Shown here: positions 1-9,318 of the stretch, one piece after another
Numbering within the stretch: position 1 is the first letter of the stretch
How the letters are laid out: the number at the start of each line of letters is the position of its first letter
DNA from: Cytophagaceae bacterium
GTDB lineage: Bacteria > Bacteroidota > Bacteroidia > Cytophagales > Spirosomataceae
Direction: 5' to 3'
Assembly (NCBI GenBank): GCA_016722655.1
Contig: JADKIR010000004.1
Location: 1,736,001 to 1,800,000 of the forward strand
DNA: 64,000 nt
Translations under genes and position numbers: made by a program
Notes under the pieces: generated by a model
Told to the model about the DNA's origin: nothing
Database searches by the model: none
Seen by the model: only the letters and a program-made list of their open reading frames with translations

Positions 1-163
1 TCGATTTGCCAAACTCTACAACTACCCTGCTGCCGATTTTCACCCATTCGGCCAGCTCACGAGGCACCCTGTAAGTAAAAGTCTGGGGAATAGGCACCGG
101 AAGTAACACGTCCACAAAAGTGGTGGTTTCTGTTTGAGCCAAATGAGCATTTTGATTGATCAT
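1..163 (-). CDS. priA: Primosomal protein N' (PriA), N-terminal fragment cut by the window edge
   Basis: Reading from an ATG at 163 towards base 1 gives about 54 residues. They contain VDVLLPVPIPQTFTYRVP and then a KIGSRVVVEFGK stretch, which is the conserved beginning of the PriA 3'-DNA-binding domain. PriA is the helicase that reloads the replisome at stalled forks. Only the N-terminus lies in the window, so helicase motifs and zinc-binding cysteines cannot be checked. The gene is divergent from the sigma factor at 500. Identification rests on this short but characteristic stretch. Confidence 0.8.
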   Translation of the reverse strand, partial: MINQNAHLAQTETTTFVDVLLPVPIPQTFTYRVPRELAEWVKIGSRVVVEFGKS

Positions 164-499
164 ATACAAAAATAGTTTCCTGCCGGCAGGATAAAAGGTT
201 AAAGGTGGCTTTTTTGAAAATATTTTTTGATTAACATAAATTTTATTTTTTCTATTATTATTAACAAACAACCTGAAATAGGAGGTCGGGTTATTCTTTT
301 ATAGTAAGTTTTTAGTGCTTAAAATTTCAGGATTAATTATTTTGTTTATTGAATATTTATTTTCATTAAACAAAAATATTGTCTATTTCTCATATTGTGT
401 ATAAATATATTGATATTTAGGCTAAATTGTTAATATATTTTATTGTATTTTGTTTAACAAAATATATTTTTGATTAAACAAAAAAGCAAATCAGCAAAT
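164..499. other. AT-rich divergent intergenic region between priA and the sigma factor
   Basis: No gene is seen here. The stretch is very AT-rich and must hold the divergent promoters of priA and the sigma gene. It contains a perfect inverted repeat at 447-463, with arms ATTTTGTT and AACAAAAT around one T. A TTG at 470 could extend the sigma-factor frame by ten residues, but the ATG at 500 looks the better start. Confidence 0.5.
447..463. promoter_or_regulatory. 17-base inverted repeat upstream of the sigma factor gene
   Basis: ATTTTGTT-T-AACAAAAT is a perfect 8+1+8 palindrome ending 37 bases before the ATG at 500. Such a site could be an operator for the sigma gene or for priA. In so AT-rich a region it may also be chance, and no second copy was noticed. 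Confidence 0.25.
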
Positions 500-997
500 A
501 TGACAGCTCTTGAATTTAATTACGCTCTCAGCAATAACTCAAAAACTTTGAGGCCTTTTGCCTTAAAACTTACCAGAAATTATGACGATGCCAACGACCT
601 GATTCAAGACACTTTGATGAAGGCCTTTGTAAATCGGGATAAATTTGAAGATGGCACCAATCTGGCTGCCTGGCTTTATACTATTATGAGAAATACGTTT
701 ATCACCGGATACCAGAAAATGATTAAGCGTAATACCGTTTTTGACCATACCGACCACCAGCATTACATCAATTCAGACGGAAATGCGGTAGAAAATGATG
801 CTCTGGGAAATCTTTCAATGGAAGAAATCAACAAGGCACTTTCGAAAATAGACCAGGTGCACAGTGTGCCGTTTAAGATGTATTTCGAAGGCTATAAATA
901 TCACGAGATAGCTGAGCAACTCGAAATTCCCATTGGTACTGTTAAAAACCGGATTCACATCGCCCGAAAGGAGCTAAAAGATCGTTTGGTAAGGTAA
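500..997 (+). CDS. RNA polymerase ECF-type sigma factor
   Basis: A 165-residue sigma-70-family protein of extracytoplasmic-function size. Region 2 is visible as LTRNYDDANDLIQDTLMKAF, followed by a KFEDGTNLAAWLYTIMRNTF segment, the usual region-2 core that binds polymerase and the -10 element. The C-terminal region 4 helix-turn-helix is seen as YHEIAEQLEIPIGTVKNRIH. No anti-sigma gene lies next to it, so it is probably a stand-alone regulator. The ATG at 500 is preferred over the TTG at 470 because the family homology begins with it. A strong rho-independent terminator follows at 1024. Its regulon cannot be deduced from sequence. Confidence 0.88.
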   Translation: MTALEFNYALSNNSKTLRPFALKLTRNYDDANDLIQDTLMKAFVNRDKFEDGTNLAAWLYTIMRNTFITGYQKMIKRNTVFDHTDHQHYINSDGNAVENDALGNLSMEEINKALSKIDQVHSVPFKMYFEGYKYHEIAEQLEIPIGTVKNRIHIARKELKDRLVR

Positions 998-1023
998 TTT
1001 CAATTAAAATCGGTTATATTCTA

Positions 1024-1068
1024 AGCCAATTTCTCTCTAAAATCAGAGCAAATTGGCTTTTATTTTTT
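1024..1068 (+). terminator. Rho-independent terminator of the sigma factor gene
   Basis: Stem AGCCAATTT (1024-1032) pairs with AAATTGGCT (1050-1058), followed by a T-rich run. It lies just after the sigma-factor stop and overlaps the last codons of the convergent HIT gene. Confidence 0.8.
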
Positions 1069-1435
1069 TGGCTATTTCAGCCAACTCTTCCTGGCTTATC
1101 TTTATTTTGGCGTTAAAATTCATATCTGACATACTGTTCATGGGTATCAGATGCACGTGTGCATGAGGCACCTCGAGACCAATCACTGCAACACCCACCC
1201 GCTTGCAGGGTACCGCTTTTCTGATGGCCGGCTCCAGAGATTTTGCAAATGCCATCAAGCCGGAATACATTTCATCACTGAGGTCGAAAAGATAATCAAT
1301 CTCTTTTTTGGGAACAACCAGCGTATGACCCGGAGCACAGGGAAACACATCAAGAAAGGCAAAGAAGTCTTCGGTTTCGGCTATTTTGTGGCAAGGGATC
1401 TCGCCGTTGATTATTTTGGTAAATATTGAGGCCAT
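1043..1435 (-). CDS. HIT-family nucleotide hydrolase/transferase
   Basis: A 130-residue histidine-triad protein of the HINT type. It opens with SIFTKIINGEIPCHKI, typical of the family, and carries the triad PHAHVHLIP near residue 90, whose histidines form the catalytic site acting on the alpha-phosphate of nucleotide substrates such as adenosine phosphoramidates. Length matches cytosolic HINT proteins. The ATG at 1435 is the natural start, as the conserved N-terminus begins there. It is convergent with the sigma factor, and its 3' end lies within that gene's terminator. The physiological substrate is not evident. Confidence 0.93.
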   Translation of the reverse strand: MASIFTKIINGEIPCHKIAETEDFFAFLDVFPCAPGHTLVVPKKEIDYLFDLSDEMYSGLMAFAKSLEPAIRKAVPCKRVGVAVIGLEVPHAHVHLIPMNSMSDMNFNAKIKISQEELAEIAKKIKANLL

Positions 1436-1567
1436 GATATTGTAAAAATTTCTGATGCAATTTAGGGGATTTTGTTTTCAAAACTATGATTATGGCAGTC
1501 AGTATTTTTATGATTTTGGGTTTTGAAATACCGAACTCAGTTTCTCAGGTTTTGTTTGAATCGCCCT

Positions 1568-2797
1568 TTACTGATACATTCTTTTTAGTTTTCCGTCGGG
1601 CAGCCCGGCACCATCGACACGTACCTCTTTGCGGCGTTCGTAGAGTTGCATGCCGTAGGCTCGCATCACTGCCTGCAGTCCGTGCTTGTGACGGATACGA
1701 TCCATGGCCTGATAGAGGTCAGCCATATGGGCAGAGGTATCAAAGAGGGCAATCTGACTATGCCCTGCTACCAATTTGCTGAGCCGTACCCCAATGAGGC
1801 GAATCAACAAACGGCGGTCATAGAGTTTTTCGAATATCTCGAGGGCTTTTTGTTGCAGCTGATGGTCGTTGGCCGTAAAAGCAATTGCCACCTGCCGGTT
1901 GTGGGTGTCAAAATTGGAGTACCGGACTTTTACGGTTATCTGTCCGGCACAACAGTTTTTTTTGCGGAGGTCATAGCAAAGGTCTTCGGTCATTTTTACC
2001 ACAATGCTGCGTAGCATGTTCACATCAGTAGTGTCTTTGTCAAAGGTCATCTCTTTTGACATGGATTTCTGGTCATGATACGGCACCACGGGAGTATAAT
2101 CTATGCCGTTGGCCCGCTCCCACAGGCTGAGGCCATTTTGACCCAGTACAGCTTGCAGCATTTTTTTTGGCATTTGTGCCAGCATACCTATGCTCGTGAT
2201 GCCCAGGTTGCGTAGCTGCTGGCCGGTGACCTTGCCCACATAGGGCATTTTGTCGATACTCAGCGGGTTTAGAAAAGGCCTTTCTTCGCCCATGGGCACG
2301 AGTTTTTGTCCGGAGGGCTTGGCCTCATTGGTCGCAATTTTGGCTATGGTTTTACCGCTACTCATTCCAAATGATATACTCAGGCCGGTTTCCCGCATCA
2401 CCCGTTGCCGCAGTTCAGAAGCATATTTGTAGCTACCAAAAAAGCGATCCATGCCGGTGAGGTCGGCGTAGAATTCGTCGATGGAAGCCTTTTCGAGCAG
2501 CGGCAGGCTGGAGTCCATAATTTCAGTTACCACAGCCGAATATTGGCTGTAGTTTTCATAGTCGCCGCGTATCCAGATGGCGTCGGGGCACAGGCGACGG
2601 GCCAGCTTGGCAGGCATGGCTGAGCTCACACCAAAAGCACGGGCCTCATAGCTACAGGCCGCCACTACGCCACGCTCGCTTATGCCGCCCACTATCACGG
2701 GCTTACCGGCGAGCTGTGGGTTTTTGAGCCTTTCGACCGACACAAAGAAGGAGTCGAGGTCAAAGTGGGCAACGGTACGGTTTATGGCAGATTTCAT
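1568..2797 (-). CDS. Y-family translesion DNA polymerase (DinB/Pol IV type), first copy
   Basis: A 409-residue Y-family polymerase. The first catalytic aspartates lie in AHFDLDSFFVSVE near residue 13, and the palm Asp-Glu pair in KASIDEFYADL near residue 107. The thumb helix-hairpin-helix and little-finger domain follow. An internal QIALF motif near residue 350 resembles the beta-clamp binding consensus. The gene looks clearly more GC-rich than its neighbours and than the second dinB at 39084, which could mean transfer or a different selective history. The two copies are quite divergent: this one has an extended C-terminus with basic residues. It stands alone, not next to imuA or lexA. Confidence 0.9.
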   Translation of the reverse strand: MKSAINRTVAHFDLDSFFVSVERLKNPQLAGKPVIVGGISERGVVAACSYEARAFGVSSAMPAKLARRLCPDAIWIRGDYENYSQYSAVVTEIMDSSLPLLEKASIDEFYADLTGMDRFFGSYKYASELRQRVMRETGLSISFGMSSGKTIAKIATNEAKPSGQKLVPMGEERPFLNPLSIDKMPYVGKVTGQQLRNLGITSIGMLAQMPKKMLQAVLGQNGLSLWERANGIDYTPVVPYHDQKSMSKEMTFDKDTTDVNMLRSIVVKMTEDLCYDLRKKNCCAGQITVKVRYSNFDTHNRQVAIAFTANDHQLQQKALEIFEKLYDRRLLIRLIGVRLSKLVAGHSQIALFDTSAHMADLYQAMDRIRHKHGLQAVMRAYGMQLYERRKEVRVDGAGLPDGKLKRMYQ

Positions 2798-3057
2798 TTT
2801 TTCTAAAAAATAAGTAAGTATTCACACTTCAAATGTGGTAATATTTTTGGCAATTTAATGCTTGAAAAATTAGCATGTGAGTGAATTGCTAAGGATTGTA
2901 GAGTAGCATCTGCTTACAATTGCCGGGATTTAAAGCGTTATACATTAAAAAGATGGTAAGGGAATTGCCTTAAAACGACAAAAAAAACCTATCTTTTATT
3001 TTCACAAATAAAACTTCTAAATTTATATACTTATTCAAAATACTAATCCCGTTCAGA

Positions 3058-3636
3058 ATGAAATTAATTATCCTTATTTTAATGTTGCTATTAAGCCATT
3101 CAAGCTCCTTTGGTCAGGAAAATTGTAAAAAAAGGCAACTTGATTCGTTAGAAAAAAGTATTATTCGGGAGTACATTGATCAAGCCGCTAAAAATAATTG
3201 GTTTGAGCAAGACATGGGTGTAGTTGTAGTTTCAGAGGATTTTTCGCAGTTACCAAAAGTGAAATGGGAAATAAGTATATCCATTGATAACTCTATTTGG
3301 CCTGATTCTTCTTTTACTTATGCAAAATATTACAGTGATTTAATTCTATTTAAAAATAAAGAACAAAAAGCGTATTCAAATAGTGAAAAAATAAATGATT
3401 GTTGGTCAAAAATAATTGGAGACCGTATTTATATCAAACCAGAAAAACAAAATCGTTCATGGAGGCTGACTTATGATGGATGGGAGGACGGAAAACCTAT
3501 TTTAAATTCTGATAAAAAGGAAAGAATTATTCCTGATGGCAGGAGGTCTTTTACCGACGATGCAAGAGGGGATATCAGAGTGTATGTATTTTCGAAACAA
3601 AATGGCATTGAGCACAGAGGAAGGTGGCCATATTAA
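3058..3636 (+). CDS. Secreted protein of unknown function
   Basis: A 192-residue protein that I do not recognise. Residues 1-19 form a clear signal peptide (hydrophobic LIILILMLLL core, cleavage after SFG before QE). The mature part is mixed and charged, with several Trp and Tyr residues, and ends in a GDIRVYVFSKQ strand. No metal or catalytic motif stands out and no lipobox is present. It stands alone between the polymerase and the convergent carboxypeptidase operon, in a region of low GC. It is probably periplasmic or exported. Confidence 0.6.
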   Translation: MKLIILILMLLLSHSSSFGQENCKKRQLDSLEKSIIREYIDQAAKNNWFEQDMGVVVVSEDFSQLPKVKWEISISIDNSIWPDSSFTYAKYYSDLILFKNKEQKAYSNSEKINDCWSKIIGDRIYIKPEKQNRSWRLTYDGWEDGKPILNSDKKERIIPDGRRSFTDDARGDIRVYVFSKQNGIEHRGRWPY

Positions 3637-3771
3637 AAATTACAATGTATTTTTTAAATTAAGGAACGGTTTTTTTACAAAAGTGAATATAATATTGAGA
3701 ATTGAAAAGCTTAATAAAAACAACTAATTATCAATCAATTACATTAAAGGAAAAATAAATTTTTTCTAAAA

Positions 3772-4533
3772 TCAATTTCCGTTGAACGGCCTGATGATAC
3801 GGGAAGTGCGGAAGCCACTGAGGCATTTGAGTACACGAAATGTAAGCTCATAATCGGTGGCTCTGAGAATAAAATCCTGTGGAATTTTGCAATATTTCAT
3901 AAAAGCATCAACTTCTTCTTCCGGCAATTTGGTGATTTGCATTACCGTCTGTTTGTTGTATTTGATATCGGCATAAAAAGTCTTTACGTCTTGAAACTGC
4001 AGGTCGGCGAGTTTACGGTTGGCTTTCCCCTCTTTACTATACATTTGATACAAACCATCAATCGAAATCCCTAGTCCGGGCTGGGAAGTATTGGTGTTGA
4101 GCATGTTACGCCAAATTTTGCTTTTTAGGGTTTTGGAGTCATAAGGGTTGGCCAGTAGCAGGTTGATGTCGCGGTTGAGCTCGGCCCAGCGTTTTTCTTC
4201 CACCACCAGTTCGCGAAGCATAATGGGCTGGAGCTTTTCTTTTATGACAGGGTTTTTATCGATACCGTCCCAAAGGATTCCTTTCCGGTTATAGCCAAAA
4301 GTACTTATCAGAATGGAGTCACCTTTAAGGGCCCTGAGATAAAATTCGCCACTTTCATTGGTGACAACAATCTGTCCGTTACGTTTATTGAGAATATTGA
4401 TATTGGCAATTCCCTTTTGGGTATGTGGGTCAACAACCTTGCCATACACTGACTTTTCCTGAGCAAATAAGAAGCGGGTAATCAGCATAAAAAACAAGAA
4501 AGAGAGCAGGCTTTTAGTCCAATATTTTTCCAT
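3772..4533 (-). CDS. Carboxypeptidase-regulatory-like domain protein, exported
   Basis: A 253-residue protein with a signal peptide (residues 1-24, ending LFAQ). A CarboxypepD_reg-like beta-sandwich follows at about residues 27-95, recognisable from KSVYGKVVDPHTQKGIANIN and a GEFYLRALKGDSILIS segment, the same fold that opens SusC/TonB receptors. The remaining C-terminal part is an uncharacterised helical region seen in many Bacteroidota proteins. Its start overlaps the end of the M14 peptidase gene by 20 bases, so the two are translationally linked at the end of the cell-wall operon. Function is unknown; a role at the envelope is likely. Confidence 0.8.
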   Translation of the reverse strand: MEKYWTKSLLSFLFFMLITRFLFAQEKSVYGKVVDPHTQKGIANINILNKRNGQIVVTNESGEFYLRALKGDSILISTFGYNRKGILWDGIDKNPVIKEKLQPIMLRELVVEEKRWAELNRDINLLLANPYDSKTLKSKIWRNMLNTNTSQPGLGISIDGLYQMYSKEGKANRKLADLQFQDVKTFYADIKYNKQTVMQITKLPEEEVDAFMKYCKIPQDFILRATDYELTFRVLKCLSGFRTSRIIRPFNGN

Positions 4534-5749
4534 TCGAAATCACTTTTTGGGCACTTTTGTAGTCAATTACAAAACTTGCTTTGCCGCCCAATTCTATTTG
4601 GGTAGGTGTGCTCCCTTTTATTTTATGTTTTTGTACCAAAGCCGGAAATTGGCTGATGGGTTTTAAAATGGCCCCTTGGGCATCGATGGTTTTCAATCCG
4701 AAAAATACCGAAAGGTCGCCGATATCTTCTATAACGCTGGTATGAGTGTAATTCGTGGCTCGCGGGTTATTTTTTTCATCAATATTTATCCCAAGATCCA
4801 CCGTGTATTTACCACCGGGGCCTTCCATTTGTGCATTTTCAATCTTTAGATCAAAAAGTGCTTTTTCGTTTTGAGGAATATTTTCGTAGTCCTGAAGGCT
4901 AAAATGCCCATAATTCCCCCTGCTAATGGCCAAAAGGGCACTCAATATTGCCACAAAATTCAGTTTTCTAATTTCCTGTTTTTCGGGGTCTCCTACCAGC
5001 CCGCCAGACTCGATAAGAATAAGGCTGCTGCCCCATTTTTGAATATTATCACCAAATGCCCGGGGTTCAAATTCATCGGAAAACCTGCCGATACTTCCGG
5101 GAATAAACTTTTGCAGTACCGAGTTGAGGTGACTGATGACCTGCCTTGACTTAATTCGCACATCATTCCACTCCCGGGCTTCGTTGTAGGCTGTTGCCAA
5201 AAACGAAACAGTGGCCTGTTTTGGGCTTATACCCGCACTGTAGCGTGTACCCTGATCGTGCAGGTTAAACGAAAATTCTGGTTTGAGTTTTCCTACATTG
5301 TCTTTCAGAATTCGGCTCTCGGGGCATTGCAACCTGAGAGCATCCCTGTTCATGTCAATACCCTGAGCGGTATATCGGATAAACCTTTCGGCTCCGTCAG
5401 GGTTGAGCATTGGAATAAAATGCAGGTGGAGGTTTTCAAGTATTTCTTCTTTTTCAGCTTGAAAAAGGTCGCTTTTGTCCTGAAGAAAATTAAAAATATC
5501 AAAAATGGCCATAGTAGCAGTGGCTTCGTTGCCATGCATTTGTGACCACAGAAGTATCTGGCGTTTGCCTTGTCCTAAAGCCACTTTAATGATTTCGCGG
5601 CCTTCGTATGAATGCCCCACAACCAGCTTTTCGAATGGAAGTTTTTGAATTAATGGAAGAATGTCTTTTTGTTTAAAACGCCTGACAGACAGGGCTTTTT
5701 CTTTGTATTTTTCAAAATTTTTATACAGACTTTCTTCAAAATTCTCCAT
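4514..5749 (-). CDS. M14-family zinc carboxypeptidase
   Basis: A 411-residue M14 peptidase. The zinc ligands are in SQMHGNEATAT (HxxE, near residue 94) and FNLHDQGT (third His). LNPDGAERF and GIDMNRDAL are further family signatures, and the catalytic glutamate is probably in LILIESGG. No signal peptide is visible, so it appears cytoplasmic. It starts 9 bases after ftsI, which suggests co-transcription with cell-wall genes. Cleavage of peptides from recycled peptidoglycan is plausible but is inference from context only. Confidence 0.87.
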   Translation of the reverse strand: MENFEESLYKNFEKYKEKALSVRRFKQKDILPLIQKLPFEKLVVGHSYEGREIIKVALGQGKRQILLWSQMHGNEATATMAIFDIFNFLQDKSDLFQAEKEEILENLHLHFIPMLNPDGAERFIRYTAQGIDMNRDALRLQCPESRILKDNVGKLKPEFSFNLHDQGTRYSAGISPKQATVSFLATAYNEAREWNDVRIKSRQVISHLNSVLQKFIPGSIGRFSDEFEPRAFGDNIQKWGSSLILIESGGLVGDPEKQEIRKLNFVAILSALLAISRGNYGHFSLQDYENIPQNEKALFDLKIENAQMEGPGGKYTVDLGINIDEKNNPRATNYTHTSVIEDIGDLSVFFGLKTIDAQGAILKPISQFPALVQKHKIKGSTPTQIELGGKASFVIDYKSAQKVISNGKILD

Positions 5750-5758
5750 TCTAAATCA

Positions 5759-7861
5759 TTACTTTAGGGTCAAAGCTACTAAATATTTATTTATTATTTC
5801 ATATGATTGAACCTTGCCAAATCCGGAATATTTTACTTTATAACCCTTGTTTTCGAGTAAAGGCAGGGCATCTTTTAGGGTAAGTCCTACAATTGCTTCA
5901 ATATTTTTGTCCGGGTTTTTAGATTTCCATTCTACCGAATCGCGTTTGATGGGTTTTGGCACTGCGTATCCATCGCCTGCCGGCTGGCTTTTTATCCCTA
6001 ATTTTTCCCCGATTAATTTTTGGTCAGAAACCTTACCGGCGTTCTGAAATTCTGCAAGTTTTTGTGTATTAGATTTCAATACCAGCCTGCGGTGCATTGA
6101 TATATCATAGGCAAAAATTTTGTCGGCTATCTGCCTGAAAACCGGAGCCGAAACATCGGCGGCGTAGAGATTGCTGCCCACGGGTTCATCAATTACCACT
6201 ATGCAGGTGTATTTGGGTTTGTCGGCAGGAAAATATCCGATAAATGAAGTGTAGTACAGACCCTTGCGATATCCCGCAGAGGTACGTTTTTGGGAGGTTC
6301 CGGTTTTTCCGGCAAGTGGACAGTTGCCCCCTTTTATGCCCTTGGCAGTTCCGTTTTGGACTACACCTGCCATCATATTTTTTAATTTTCTGATGGTATT
6401 TTCTGAACATATTGGCTCATCGAGTTTTCTGGCATCAAAGGTTTCGATGGTCTTGGTGCCATTTCTGATTTCTTTCACAATAATGGGTTGGACCCAATTG
6501 CCATTGTTGGCGATGGCATTGTAGAATGTCAACATCTGAATAGGAGTCATTCTGGACTCGTAACCGATTGACATCCAAGGTACTGTAGTTCCGCTAAATG
6601 TAGAGCTGGCTGAGTTTTTTAGAACTGGCACAGGCTCGCCTTTCAGTTGAAAACCTGAAGCTTTGTCCAGTTTGAAATTTCTCAAATATTGAAAATAATC
6701 TTCTGGGCGGTTAAATCCAAAATGCTTTTTCATGAGTTCATATATCCCGATGTTGCAAGATTGCTCAAAAATCTGCTGTACTGTGAGGTCTCCATGCTCA
6801 TGTGAACATGTAAACGGCACACCATTATGTTTGATTTCTCCTGTACAAGTTACACCAAAGTCATTGGGATTGAGGTTCGCTTTTTCGAGAATAGCAGCCA
6901 TCGTAGCCAATTTAAAAGTTGAACCGGGATCGGTACCTTCTTTTACGGCATAGTTCTGATCTTCAATATATTGCAGCAATCCATTTTCATCTGTTTTGCG
7001 GGTCAGGTTGGCAATGGCTTTGACTTCTCCGCTTTCTATTTCCATCACCACTGCGGTACCATATTTTGCCTGCATTTTGGTTACTTGCTGTCTGAGAGCA
7101 TTTTCAACGATATCCTGAAAATTTACATCAAGGGTGGTGATAACATCTAGCCCGGGTTCGGCATTGATATCTGATTCCAAATCAATGGGTTTCATATATC
7201 CACCGGCAAGCCTTTCATAGAAACCCTTGCCATCTTTTCCACTCAGATAGTTGTCAAAACTGGCCTCTATACCAAAGTCACCCATTCGGTTGGTTTCAGG
7301 ATCAAGCTTTCCGACTGTCCTCATGGCCAGATTGTCAAAAGGCAAAAACCTGAATTCTTCTTTTTCAAACCGACCGCCTCCTTTGTTGGCTCCTTCACGA
7401 AATAGGGGAAATTTTTCAATAATGAGCTTTTCGGTATGGTCGATACGTCGGTTTCCAAGTGTTAAAAACCGCGATTTTACTTTTCTTCCATGAGTGATTT
7501 TTTCTTTGTATTCCAGAAAGCTTTTATCTCCGAAAAACTGAGATAATAATGTAGCCAAAGAATCTACTTTTTCATTGAAAAGGCCTTTTTTTGCTTGTGA
7601 AGGGTCAAAAACCACCTGGTATTTTGGCACAGAAGTGGCTAAAAGACTTACTCCATCTGAGGCGTAAATATTGCCCCTGGTTGCCGGAATAGTCCGTTCT
7701 TTTTTCTGAATATCTACCACCATTGCAAGCAATTCTTTCTTCTTTTTGGTTTGCAGATACACTATTTTGACTGCAATCAGGATGCCTACGATTGCTAGTC
7801 CGAAAATGGCCCAATAAGACCGCTTTCTGATCTGGTCTTTAATACTATTGCCTTCTGCCAT
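5759..7861 (-). CDS. ftsI: Penicillin-binding protein, FtsI/PBP3-type septal transpeptidase with PASTA domain
   Basis: A 700-residue class B penicillin-binding protein that cross-links septal peptidoglycan. A short cytoplasmic tail and one membrane helix (about residues 18-36) are followed by the dimerisation domain (ATRGNIYASDG near 61-70). The transpeptidase domain has the active serine in STFK (Ser314), the SCN motif, and KTGTSQ. The C-terminus holds one PASTA-like repeat (IVGLTLKDALPLLENKGY), typical of Bacteroidota FtsI. It lies 5 bases downstream of the FtsL-like gene. The order FtsL-FtsI supports the divisome assignment rather than a PBP2 elongation enzyme. Confidence 0.94.
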   Translation of the reverse strand: MAEGNSIKDQIRKRSYWAIFGLAIVGILIAVKIVYLQTKKKKELLAMVVDIQKKERTIPATRGNIYASDGVSLLATSVPKYQVVFDPSQAKKGLFNEKVDSLATLLSQFFGDKSFLEYKEKITHGRKVKSRFLTLGNRRIDHTEKLIIEKFPLFREGANKGGGRFEKEEFRFLPFDNLAMRTVGKLDPETNRMGDFGIEASFDNYLSGKDGKGFYERLAGGYMKPIDLESDINAEPGLDVITTLDVNFQDIVENALRQQVTKMQAKYGTAVVMEIESGEVKAIANLTRKTDENGLLQYIEDQNYAVKEGTDPGSTFKLATMAAILEKANLNPNDFGVTCTGEIKHNGVPFTCSHEHGDLTVQQIFEQSCNIGIYELMKKHFGFNRPEDYFQYLRNFKLDKASGFQLKGEPVPVLKNSASSTFSGTTVPWMSIGYESRMTPIQMLTFYNAIANNGNWVQPIIVKEIRNGTKTIETFDARKLDEPICSENTIRKLKNMMAGVVQNGTAKGIKGGNCPLAGKTGTSQKRTSAGYRKGLYYTSFIGYFPADKPKYTCIVVIDEPVGSNLYAADVSAPVFRQIADKIFAYDISMHRRLVLKSNTQKLAEFQNAGKVSDQKLIGEKLGIKSQPAGDGYAVPKPIKRDSVEWKSKNPDKNIEAIVGLTLKDALPLLENKGYKVKYSGFGKVQSYEIINKYLVALTLK

Positions 7862-7866
7862 GGGAA

Positions 7867-8250
7867 TTAATGGTTTTTGATTGCTATTTTAACGGGTGGC
7901 TTCTGGTTGTCTTTAAATCCCTGAATTTCGAGTTTTTTTTCTACTTCAGATTGTTTGGAGGCATATAGGTATTTTGATTTATGCGAAATATACGCTGCCC
8001 TTTGCTCATTGAGCTGGGTATCGGCCTTGTTGAGCTTACGAATGAGGCTGTCGAAATTATGCTGGAAAAAAATATAGATTACCGTAAGGCCCATCAGCCA
8101 GACTACTTTTTTGAAGGTACCCATCGATATTTTCTCATCAATCTCAAGTTTTTGATTGACCCATCGGAACACCTGAGCGGTGATATTATTTTTTCGCTTA
8201 CGAGATGGCTGCGAGGTAACCACCTTTTTTCTTGGGGAATTCTGAGGCAT
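7867..8250 (-). CDS. ftsL: FtsL-like divisome membrane protein
   Basis: A 127-residue single-pass protein. It has a basic N-terminal tail (MPQNSPRKKVV, several Arg/Lys), one transmembrane helix (VVWLMGLTVIYIFF) and a coiled-coil-like segment after it (NFDSLIRKLNKADTQLNEQ). This architecture, with its place between rsmH and ftsI, identifies it as the FtsL-like protein that recruits FtsI/FtsW. Sequence conservation in this family is poor, so the call depends on topology and position. The ATG at 8250 was chosen over an upstream TTG at 8286 because the TTG adds a hydrophobic stretch unlike the family. Confidence 0.8.
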   Translation of the reverse strand: MPQNSPRKKVVTSQPSRKRKNNITAQVFRWVNQKLEIDEKISMGTFKKVVWLMGLTVIYIFFQHNFDSLIRKLNKADTQLNEQRAAYISHKSKYLYASKQSEVEKKLEIQGFKDNQKPPVKIAIKNH

Positions 8251-8399
8251 CTTTTTAGGTATTATTTTTTGGAAAAGCACTAACAAGAAATCTGGTTTTT
8301 CTTAAGAAAAGCAAAATTTCTTTTCAAAAATAAAAATAAAATTATCAGTTTTTTTCAGGATTTAATAAATATTTTGGCAAAAACACAAAACAGAATTTT

Positions 8400-9317
8400 T
8401 TACGCTGATTTTTCGGCAATTCGCAACTTGGCACTTCTTGCTCTTGGATTTCGGGCGATTTCCTCCAAACTGGCCTCAACAGGCTTGCGTGTGATTGACG
8501 ATAATGGCTTTATTTCGTGTCCAAACATATCTTTTTCGACCTCACCATAAAACTTTCCGCTACGGATAAAGTTTTTTACCGGGCGGTCTTCCAAAGAGTG
8601 GTAAGCCATGACCACCAGTCGGCCACCGGGAGCCAGTACTTCCGGTACTTGCTGAAGAAACTCTTCCAACACCTGCATTTCCTGATTTACTTCTATCCTC
8701 AAGGCCTGAAAAACCTGTGCGAAATATTTGTTCTCCTTTCCCCGGGGAGCCAAAGTATTCAGAACATTTTTTAAATCCTTAATTGTATTTATGGGTGAGC
8801 TATGTCTTTTATTTACAATTGTATGGGCTACTGTTTTTGCATTTTTGAGCTCTCCATACATGCCAAACATTTTGTGGAGATCTTCGGCGGTATATTCATT
8901 GAGCACTTCGGCGGCGGTTACTTCAGCGGTTGTGTTCATCCGCATATCGAGTGCGGCATCAAAACGGGTAGAAAAACCCCTTTCTGGTGTGTCAATCTGA
9001 TGCGAAGATATTCCCAAATCGGCCAGAATGCCATCAACCTGAGTCACTCCGTAGAGTTTAAGGTATTTTTGAATATTCCTGAAATTGGCTCTGATAAAAG
9101 TAAAGTTCCCGGATTTTATTTTTTCCGACTCCCGTTCTGCATCTTCGTCCTGATCAAAGCTGTAAAGATGACCGGAAGTGAGTTTTTCCAGAATTGCCCT
9201 GGAATGCCCTCCACCTCCGAAAGTGACATCAACATAAATCCCGCCGGGCTTAATAGCTAATCCTTCGAGACATTCGGTAAGCATTACCGGCCAGTGATAT
9301 TCGTAGTTTTCGGTCAA
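8400..9317 (-). CDS. rsmH: 16S rRNA (cytosine-N4)-methyltransferase RsmH
   Basis: About 305 residues of RsmH (MraW), which methylates N4 of C1402 in the ribosomal P site using S-adenosylmethionine. Signatures are HWPVMLTECLEGL at the start, the SAM-binding YVDVTFGGGGHS, and the late MAYHSLEDRPVKNF. The family start lies just before the YEYHWPVML block, so the TTG at 9317, directly after the murE stop, is preferred. A TTG at 9362 would overlap murE by 44 bases. Usually rsmH stands before ftsL and murE follows ftsI; here murE precedes rsmH. Confidence 0.93.
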   Translation of the reverse strand: MTENYEYHWPVMLTECLEGLAIKPGGIYVDVTFGGGGHSRAILEKLTSGHLYSFDQDEDAERESEKIKSGNFTFIRANFRNIQKYLKLYGVTQVDGILADLGISSHQIDTPERGFSTRFDAALDMRMNTTAEVTAAEVLNEYTAEDLHKMFGMYGELKNAKTVAHTIVNKRHSSPINTIKDLKNVLNTLAPRGKENKYFAQVFQALRIEVNQEMQVLEEFLQQVPEVLAPGGRLVVMAYHSLEDRPVKNFIRSGKFYGEVEKDMFGHEIKPLSSITRKPVEASLEEIARNPRARSAKLRIAEKSA

Positions 9318-9318
9318 T

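Noticed and set aside
8802..9260. 152-codon plus-strand frame opposite rsmH
   Set aside because: Antisense to a conserved gene, no domain seen.
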